From the NCBI GenBank assembly GCA_964418885.1, contig CAYQNW010000053.1, positions 1-27,816 on the forward strand: a DNA stretch of 27,816 bases, written 5' to 3'. Under the pieces are notes generated by a model, which saw nothing but the letters and a program-made list of their open reading frames with translations, did not search any database and was not told where the DNA came from. Position 1 is the first letter of the stretch; every line of letters starts with the position of its first letter. The position numbers were made by a program, and so were the translations under genes. Source of the stretch: BMS3ABIN03 sp964418885. Its GTDB lineage: Bacteria > Bacteroidota > Ignavibacteria > Ignavibacteriales > Ignavibacteriaceae. Shown piece by piece: positions 22,995 through 27,816 of this stretch.

Positions 22995-23867
22995 TTAATT
23001 CTGAATATCTTCCAGATAAGGATTTCTTGTAAGCTTGATTATTTCATATCCGTCTTCAATTAAAAATCCATGCTCAATCTTAGTTTTGAAAATAATTGAG
23101 ACTAAAAAAGTCGGAGGGAATAGCCGGAATTTCCAGAGAAAATCTCTTAAACGAATTTGATTTTTAACCTTCTTGATAAGCTTATCATTTTTCTCTTTAT
23201 ACTCAAAGCCTAATCCATCTCTATAATAATCGCTTACACATTTAAATGCGACGTAAGGTAAATTCAATCCCAAGGCAATTTTTTCAATTTCTCTCTTTGA
23301 AAGAGAGTACTTATAGTTTCCGGACGGTTCATATAAGTCATGCATTTTACCTTTAAGTTTTTTTAACAACCAGTTTCCGAGTCTTTCTGCAAAAGAGGCA
23401 TTAATAAATCTATCGTAGGGCTCAATTAACATTACACCGATCTTGCATACTCTTAACATTTCGTACAAACCAATATAAGGTCTTGGTAAATGATGAAATG
23501 TCTCTTTGCACAACACAAAGTCAAATGCTTCATCCCGGAATGATAGCGATTCAAGATTTTCTCCCGAGTAGCCCTCTATATACCCAATTTCTTTTCCCTT
23601 CTTCAGGAAATGATCATCAACATCTGAAGCAACAACCTTATGTCCTTTTGACTGAATATACTGTGCATCGCTACCGTAGTAAAAATCTCCCGTTGTAAGC
23701 CATTTGGATTCAGGATACATTTTCAATATGGCATCGATACATTTATATAGTCTTTCCAACCGCCATCGGTTTACAGTATTATGATTTAACATTAACTCGC
23801 ATCTGTCTTCAGGATAATTTTTAAGATGATCGATCTGATGCTGATAGCTTTTGGTGTGTGAATTCAT
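22995..23867 (-). CDS. Class I SAM-dependent methyltransferase-like protein
   Basis: A 290-residue protein with a Methyltransf_11-like core: KWLTTGDFYYGSDAQYI in the place of motif I, VVASDVDDHFLKKG (strand 2), FDFVLCKETFHHLPRP and GVMLIEPYDRF. The glycine loop reads GDFYYG where relatives often have GDGxYG, so one glycine is replaced by phenylalanine and SAM binding may be altered. The C-terminal half (~110 residues, basic, with KIEHGFLIEDGYEIIKL) is unassigned. It follows the GT4-like gene with a 58-nt spacer that holds an AT-rich dyad directly before this ATG. Confidence 0.75.
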   Translation of the reverse strand: MNSHTKSYQHQIDHLKNYPEDRCELMLNHNTVNRWRLERLYKCIDAILKMYPESKWLTTGDFYYGSDAQYIQSKGHKVVASDVDDHFLKKGKEIGYIEGYSGENLESLSFRDEAFDFVLCKETFHHLPRPYIGLYEMLRVCKIGVMLIEPYDRFINASFAERLGNWLLKKLKGKMHDLYEPSGNYKYSLSKREIEKIALGLNLPYVAFKCVSDYYRDGLGFEYKEKNDKLIKKVKNQIRLRDFLWKFRLFPPTFLVSIIFKTKIEHGFLIEDGYEIIKLTRNPYLEDIQN

Positions 23868-23871
23868 TTTT

Positions 23872-23890
23872 AACCGATTTTAAATTGGTT
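23872..23890. repeat. Dyad just upstream of the methyltransferase start
   Basis: AACCGATTT and AATTGGTT style arms around TA give 17 of 19 symmetric positions, ending 4 nt before the ATG at 23867. In RNA this is an AU-rich hairpin in the ribosome-binding region; no Shine-Dalgarno is visible there. Confidence 0.35.
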
Positions 23891-23925
23891 TATAATAATA
23901 GAAAATATTTAAATCTGTATAAAGC

Positions 23926-25188
23926 CTACTTTAATTTATTCAGAAGTTCACTCATCTTTTCAGCAATAACTTTTCTCTCAAAGCTTTTCACATACACTTT
24001 ATCAGTATTAAAAAAATTGTATTTGTTGAACAAATCATTAAGATCTTCGTCGTACCCAAACATCATACCTGCATTTGCATCTGCTAATATCCTCTTCACT
24101 TCTTTGTTATTATCGCCAAAGGCAATTATGCGATTGCCCGTTCTTAAATACTCGAAAAGTTTTCCCGGAACGTGCCTTGGTTCAGTTGTGCAAACAAGAA
24201 GATAATCCGCATTAGAAATTTCTTCAAGCATTTTTTTGTAAGATAAAAATCCGAGATATGTTGTTTGATCGCTCAAACCCGTTTTTTCAATTGATTCTTT
24301 TATCGCGGGATCAACAGTCCCGATAAATTTTAGTTTGATTTTTTTCCCTTTGTCAATTTCATTTTTTAAATATTTCCAAAAATTATTTGTGTTCTGGAAA
24401 GAAAAAATGTTACCGGCATGAACAATTACTATTTCATTGTCGCTTCTATTTATTAAATTTAATTCCTTGAATTCTTCCTCGCTGTAACCCCAGTAAAGAA
24501 CATCAGATTTATGTCTTATAAAATCATATTTTTGCTCATAATCTTTTCTCATTGTCTCCGTTACAAAAACAATAGATTTGGAATTTTTCATTACAGATTT
24601 TTCAAATTTGTTATCGATTGCGAGAGTTATCCTGCTTCTTTTAAATTCCTGGTAGTAAGCAATATCAACCCAGGGATCTATAAATACAGGTATAAGAGGA
24701 ATATCAAATTTTGATGATAACTTTTTGCCAATCAAATGCGTTGTGTGCGGCGGACCGACAGAGACAATTGCATCGATCTTTTCCTCCTGTAACAAAACTT
24801 TTCCCAATTTAACAGCTGGAAAGTACCATCCTATACGTGCATCGGGGATAAACAAATTCATTCTTAGCCAGATGGAAAACCTGTGCGCAAAACTCTTATT
24901 TGATTTTGAGATTGTTTCAGAAGCAACTAACTGATCATTTGATTTTTTACCCGTGAACTTTTTGTAGATGTTGAATGGTTCATAAGATTTTGCACGAATG
25001 ATTTTAAGATTTGGAGATATATCATCAGCAAAACTGTTATCTTTATGCGAAAATGTATCCTCCTTTGCTGTTAATACAATTGGTTGCCAGCCGAATTTTG
25101 GCAGGTGTTTTATGATTTTTAATGGCCAGTGAAGCGAAGCTTTGCCAGATGGTAGCCAATAATATGTTATAAACAAAACTTTCTTCAT
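23926..25188 (-). CDS. Glycosyltransferase, GT4-like
   Basis: A 420-residue GT-B fold glycosyltransferase. The N-terminal half starts MKKVLFITYYWLPSGKASLH, with DAIVSVGPPHTTHLIG and IPVFIDPWVD of the acceptor domain. The C-terminal half has IVIVHAGNIFSFQNT, YLGFLSYKKMLEEISNADYL and PRHVPGKLFEYLRTGNRIIA, matching the donor-binding region of GT4 members acting on extracellular polysaccharide. It starts 6 nt after the preceding methyltransferase gene. Sugar specificity unknown. Confidence 0.85.
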   Translation of the reverse strand: MKKVLFITYYWLPSGKASLHWPLKIIKHLPKFGWQPIVLTAKEDTFSHKDNSFADDISPNLKIIRAKSYEPFNIYKKFTGKKSNDQLVASETISKSNKSFAHRFSIWLRMNLFIPDARIGWYFPAVKLGKVLLQEEKIDAIVSVGPPHTTHLIGKKLSSKFDIPLIPVFIDPWVDIAYYQEFKRSRITLAIDNKFEKSVMKNSKSIVFVTETMRKDYEQKYDFIRHKSDVLYWGYSEEEFKELNLINRSDNEIVIVHAGNIFSFQNTNNFWKYLKNEIDKGKKIKLKFIGTVDPAIKESIEKTGLSDQTTYLGFLSYKKMLEEISNADYLLVCTTEPRHVPGKLFEYLRTGNRIIAFGDNNKEVKRILADANAGMMFGYDEDLNDLFNKYNFFNTDKVYVKSFERKVIAEKMSELLNKLK

Positions 25189-25194
25189 ATCCGT

Positions 25195-25803
25195 TCACAC
25201 TTTTTGCGCCAACAATCTTACCACAACAGACTCGCCATTATGCAAGTCACCTTCTTCAAGGATGATTATTTTCTTCTCAAGTAAGATAATTCTCAAACTG
25301 TTAAAGTCTTTTTCAATTTCTTCAACTGAATATAGCATATCAAAGTTCTGAGGACCGCCGGTTGATCTGCCAAGTTGGTCTTTTTCAAAAACCTCAAGAA
25401 TAAGATATCCATTTTTCTTTAGTGTAGATATTATTCCGGGATGTACTATTTTTCTTACAGTAGGATGAAGATGCAGAAAAATATTTCCCACTGCATCATA
25501 CTTGCCTGGATTGAAATTGTAATCTTCAAGGTTACTTAATATGTAATTAATTTTAACTGAATTTCCCTTCGCCAGGTTTAATGCTTTTTCCTTTGCGATC
25601 CGACTGAAATCAATTGCATCAACCTTCCAGTTCTTGATAGCTGCAAATACCGCATTTCTGCCTTCACCTTCTCCAAGCATTAAAATTCTACCCGGATTCA
25701 GCTTAGTCAAACTTTCTCTGAAAAAATTGTTAGGTTCAATTCCATAAATAAAATCCTTTGGTGAAAATTTATTGTCCCAAAATTCACCTCCGAAATCATT
25801 CAT
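25195..25803 (-). CDS. TehB/thiopurine-type SAM-dependent methyltransferase
   Basis: About 202 residues from the preferred start. FWDNKFSPKDFIYGIEPNNFF at the N-terminus, RILMLGEGEGRNAVFAA (motif I), VDAIDFSRIA and AVGNIFLHL are typical of the small TehB-like family, which methylates small molecules. A longer frame opens at 25911, but ATG 25803 is better: family members begin just before FWD, AGGA lies about 9 nt upstream, and a TAAATTTG promoter element lies inside the would-be extension. First gene of a minus-strand unit with GT4 and another methyltransferase. Confidence 0.82.
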   Translation of the reverse strand: MNDFGGEFWDNKFSPKDFIYGIEPNNFFRESLTKLNPGRILMLGEGEGRNAVFAAIKNWKVDAIDFSRIAKEKALNLAKGNSVKINYILSNLEDYNFNPGKYDAVGNIFLHLHPTVRKIVHPGIISTLKKNGYLILEVFEKDQLGRSTGGPQNFDMLYSVEEIEKDFNSLRIILLEKKIIILEEGDLHNGESVVVRLLAQKV

Positions 25804-25835
25804 CTTTAATATTCCTAATAATAATTTAATTGATG

Positions 25836-25866
25836 CAAATTTATGAATAAGCATTTCATTATTGAA
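25836..25866 (-). promoter_or_regulatory. Predicted promoter of the TehB-like/GT4/methyltransferase unit
   Basis: TAAATTTG at 25843-25836 on the minus strand is a full match to the -7 consensus; 20 nt upstream is TTTC instead of TTTG (25866-25864). It lies about 33 nt before the ATG at 25803. Confidence 0.4.
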
Positions 25867-25945
25867 ATTAGATATTTTAGTTAAAGATGGATAAATTAAA
25901 ATTACATACATTAAGAATTGGTACAGATATTGTTTTTCATATCAA

Positions 25946-25953
25946 TATATTTG
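25946..25953 (+). promoter_or_regulatory. Predicted -7 element of the GroES-like gene
   Basis: TATATTTG matches TAnnTTTG and lies 32 nt before the ATG. No TTG is present at the expected 19-21 nt upstream distance, so the promoter is weak or needs an activator. Confidence 0.35.
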
Positions 25954-25985
25954 TGTAAGATTATTTTCAATAAAATGATTATAAA

Positions 25986-26348
25986 ATGACCTTGACTAAT
26001 CTCGATAAATTTATTGTTGTAGGAGACCGCATTTTAATAAAACCACAGGCGGATTCTGAGAAAACGAGTAGCGGCTTATATCTTCCGGCAGGTGTGAAAG
26101 AAAAGGAAAAAGTGCAAAGCGGGTATGTGATAAAAATAGGTCCTGGTTATGCTACATCAACAGAAATCGAAGATGAACCATGGAAAGAAAACAACGACAA
26201 AGTAAAATATATTCCGCTGCAGGCAAAAGAAGGTGATTTAGCAATCTTTTTAAGGAAAGAAGCAATCGAGATAGAGTTTGATGGGGAAAAGTTTCTGATC
26301 GTACCGCAGTCTGCAATTTTACTGCTTATCAGGGAAGAAGATATTTAA
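25986..26348 (+). CDS. GroES-like co-chaperonin with internal insertion
   Basis: A 120-residue Cpn10-fold protein; canonical GroES has about 95. VVGDRILIKPQ is the usual first strand. A mobile-loop region with SSGLYLPAG carries the hydrophobic tripeptide position, and VQSGYVIKIGPG and LIVPQSAILLLIR match the barrel strands. An insertion of about 25 residues with TSTEIEDEPWKENNDKVKYI interrupts the middle. No GroEL lies beside it, so it is probably a second GroES-type protein distinct from the housekeeping one. Whether it caps GroEL or does something else cannot be told. It is a single-gene unit, convergent with the small membrane protein gene. Confidence 0.85.
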   Translation: MTLTNLDKFIVVGDRILIKPQADSEKTSSGLYLPAGVKEKEKVQSGYVIKIGPGYATSTEIEDEPWKENNDKVKYIPLQAKEGDLAIFLRKEAIEIEFDGEKFLIVPQSAILLLIREEDI

Positions 26349-26376
26349 TCTGGCAGTAGAAAAATCAGCAAATAAA

Positions 26377-26529
26377 TTACCTTACTAAAAACATAATCAA
26401 AGCAAAAACAACCGAAACAGTAATAGTTACTTTAATTATGCCGAAAAAGGAAATCGGTCTTGCACCTATTTTCCCTGCAAATTTTGTAAGATCGGAAGAA
26501 ATAATATTTGTTTTCTCTATGGAATTCAT
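26377..26529 (-). CDS. 50-residue single-span membrane protein
   Basis: A short minus-strand frame of 50 codons starting MNSIEKTNIISSDLTKFAGK. It has a soluble N-terminal half, an IGARPISFFG turn, and one hydrophobic segment (IIKVTITVSVVFALIMFLV, residues 31-49) ending in Arg. GAGG lies about 7 nt before the ATG, and a TAATTTTG -7 element lies some 12 nt further upstream without a matching TTG. The plus-strand frame covering the same bases lacks such support. It lies downstream of the DUF4900-like gene on the same strand. No family is recognised; topology is probably N-in. Confidence 0.55.
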   Translation of the reverse strand: MNSIEKTNIISSDLTKFAGKIGARPISFFGIIKVTITVSVVFALIMFLVR

Positions 26530-26624
26530 TGCCAACCTCAACTCAAAATTAATATTATGCTTATTTGTTACTTTTTATAAAATTTATGAAAAACAATCGT
26601 TTTTATATTTTGTCATTGTAAGTT

Positions 26625-27816
26625 TTATTCCAACCATGAAACAATTTCAAAACTACCTGTGCCCGGGAACATAGGTGGAGAAGCCACCAATAATCTTTCA
26701 TCATATTTATAACGTTTTGAAAATCCGGATGCAGGTCCGGAGCTATTGAAAGTTCCTACCGCTCTTCTGGTATGCTGAATAATTCCTCCAAGAAGATTAA
26801 TATTTCCACTTACCGGTCTTGAGTCATAATTTTCAGCTCCAAAACCTCCATTTTCACAATAGATAGAAGCCTGTATGTTTATATCATCGTGGTTTGCTTC
26901 GTTATCTGTTATCAGCACTTCATTTTGTGCGATGATTCCGAGTAAATCAGTTGAACTTGAATGAGTTCGTGGATCTTCACTGAAAACAACATCATCATCT
27001 AAATAAATATTTCCTTTTCCAGAATATTCAGATCCAGAACTCACGATTGAGTATTGTCCATTGACATAACTTTTCTGGATTCTGATGATAGAATTTTTTG
27101 CAAAAATCACTCCGTTAGGTGCAACTGTTGGCAAGTAAACAGCTGTGTCGGGATCATTGTATGAGAATCTGTATTTTAAGGTATCATAATCAAATGTAAT
27201 ATAAACCGTATCTTCTCCCGTAAATTTTAATCCATTTGCATCTGCCGAAGGTTCAATATTATCTACTCCATCAGTTGGAAGAGGAAGATCAACTCCCTGT
27301 TCGAATCCCCCGTAAAAGTATGGTTTATCCTGCCATTGGCTTGAATAATAAATCAATTTTTTACGTGTAGTTGCTTTACCATAGAATACCGGATGACGAT
27401 AAGCCCGCATATAATCCTGTGTATGAAATGGTCCCCATACCGTGTCATTGTTTGTCCACCAAATGCTTCCGCCTTCATAAACTGAATAATAAGCAAACTT
27501 TGAAAATTTACTTGGGGCAAGAGTTACCCTTACAGAACTAGTATCACCCCGATAATTAGCTTTAGAGACAATTTGTTTGATGTTCTGATAGGCATCAACT
27601 GTGTTAACCTCAATATCCAGATGACCACCCTGGAAAGGCAGATCATCATATCCCTCATCCCATGTAGGATCAAGATAAATTTTATTTGCCGCTATATTAG
27701 CTCCGCTTATTGCTATGTTATGTGCAGTTGTTTCGGAGAAGTAATCCACATAGTTGTCGACAGATCTGTTTGAAACAGTACCAAAGTTATTGGCAATGAC
27801 CAAAAATACTAAGCTG
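26625..27816 (-). CDS. DUF4900/PilX-like surface or pilus-assembly protein, N-terminus outside window
   Basis: 397 residues of the C-terminal part are visible; the frame runs through the window edge reading SLVFLVIANNFG, the end of an N-terminal hydrophobic segment like those of pilus-assembly PilX-type proteins. A TTG at 27803 is therefore not a credible start. The rest is beta-rich with many Tyr, Asp and Gly. The end shows the features I associate with DUF4900 proteins: NGVIFAKNSIIRI, GNIYLDDDVVFSEDP, DLLGIIAQNEVLI, INLLGGIIQHTRRAVGTF and the terminal SPPMFPGTGSFEIVSWLE. Such proteins probably act at the cell surface or with type IV pilin-like systems; that role is inferred from the family layout. 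A weak AT-rich hairpin (26589-26604) lies just downstream of the stop. Confidence 0.65.
   Translation of the reverse strand, partial: SLVFLVIANNFGTVSNRSVDNYVDYFSETTAHNIAISGANIAANKIYLDPTWDEGYDDLPFQGGHLDIEVNTVDAYQNIKQIVSKANYRGDTSSVRVTLAPSKFSKFAYYSVYEGGSIWWTNNDTVWGPFHTQDYMRAYRHPVFYGKATTRKKLIYYSSQWQDKPYFYGGFEQGVDLPLPTDGVDNIEPSADANGLKFTGEDTVYITFDYDTLKYRFSYNDPDTAVYLPTVAPNGVIFAKNSIIRIQKSYVNGQYSIVSSGSEYSGKGNIYLDDDVVFSEDPRTHSSSTDLLGIIAQNEVLITDNEANHDDINIQASIYCENGGFGAENYDSRPVSGNINLLGGIIQHTRRAVGTFNSSGPASGFSKRYKYDERLLVASPPMFPGTGSFEIVSWLE

Noticed and set aside
25804..25911. Longer N-terminus for the TehB-like methyltransferase (start at 25911)
   Set aside because: The family begins just before FWD, the ATG at 25803 has AGGA upstream, and a promoter-like TAAATTTG lies within the extension.
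26589..26604. AAAAAC-AATC-GTTTTT as terminator of the DUF4900-like gene
   Set aside because: Weak A/T stem of six pairs; possible but not supported enough to list as a feature.
26438..26674. Plus-strand 78-codon frame after the GroES-like gene
   Set aside because: It is antisense to the better supported 50-residue membrane protein, has no ribosome binding site and no recognisable domain.
1..27816. CRISPR arrays, tRNA or rRNA genes, insertion sequences, transposases or phage genes
   Set aside because: I looked for regular repeats with spacers, tRNA-like cloverleaf segments and transposase or integrase motifs and saw none in either strand; a dedicated RNA-gene scan was not possible.

Overview
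The window looks like an AT-rich metagenome-type scaffold from the Bacteroidota/Chlorobi/Ignavibacteria side of the tree. Several gene starts are preceded by the Bacteroidota-type promoter pattern (TTG, 19-20 nt, TAnnTTTG), while many genes also carry clear Shine-Dalgarno sequences. The gene families (SufT- and SufU-type SUF operon, CGC-motif bacilliredoxin, YfhO membrane protein, DUF4900/PilX-like surface protein) fit that group; Ignavibacteria is my best guess but is not proven. Two runs of exactly 100 N (4264-4363 and 19965-20064) are assembly gaps. Each truncates the two genes beside it, so reading frames that run through the Ns are artificial chimeras. No stretch over 300 bases lacks a gene.

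Region 1 (1-2770, minus strand): a TetR regulator, a HlyD-type lipoprotein adaptor, an ABC ATPase and the first codons of a further gene form an efflux-type operon. The tetR promoter overlaps two identically spaced GGAAAC-N16-GTTTCC units. A GC-rich palindromic repeat occurs twice, once between hlyD and the ABC gene and once inside the hlyD 3' end. Region 2 (2773-4263): a small secreted protein of unknown function (plus) faces a MenC/N-acylamino acid racemase (minus) that loses its N-terminus in the first gap.

Region 3 (4364-11127, minus strand): a complete SUF iron-sulfur cluster operon, sufB-sufC-sufD-sufS-sufU-sufT, followed by a bacilliredoxin and an Rrf2-type regulator with three cysteines. 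A promoter matching the Bacteroidota consensus lies before sufB, and its upstream element is covered by a 28-bp near-perfect dyad. The dyad is a strong candidate operator for the regulator at the far end of the operon, which would close a feedback loop.

Region 4 (11186-25866): a surface-glycan locus of two converging arms. The plus arm holds a polyprenyl-phosphate glycosyltransferase with an unusual Arg/Asn-rich N-terminal extension, a YfhO-like membrane protein, a Wzx-type flippase, a GNT-I-like glycosyltransferase and four methyltransferases. The minus arm holds two GT4-like glycosyltransferases, a DegT aminotransferase with a GNAT acetyltransferase (an N-acylated amino-sugar module) and two more methyltransferases. 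Together they suggest a heavily methylated, amino-sugar-containing polysaccharide built on a lipid carrier and exported by the flippase.

Region 5 (25946-27816): a GroES-like protein with an internal insertion and no GroEL nearby (plus), a 50-residue single-span membrane protein not previously listed as a gene (minus), and the C-terminal part of a DUF4900/PilX-like surface protein (minus) that runs off the window edge.
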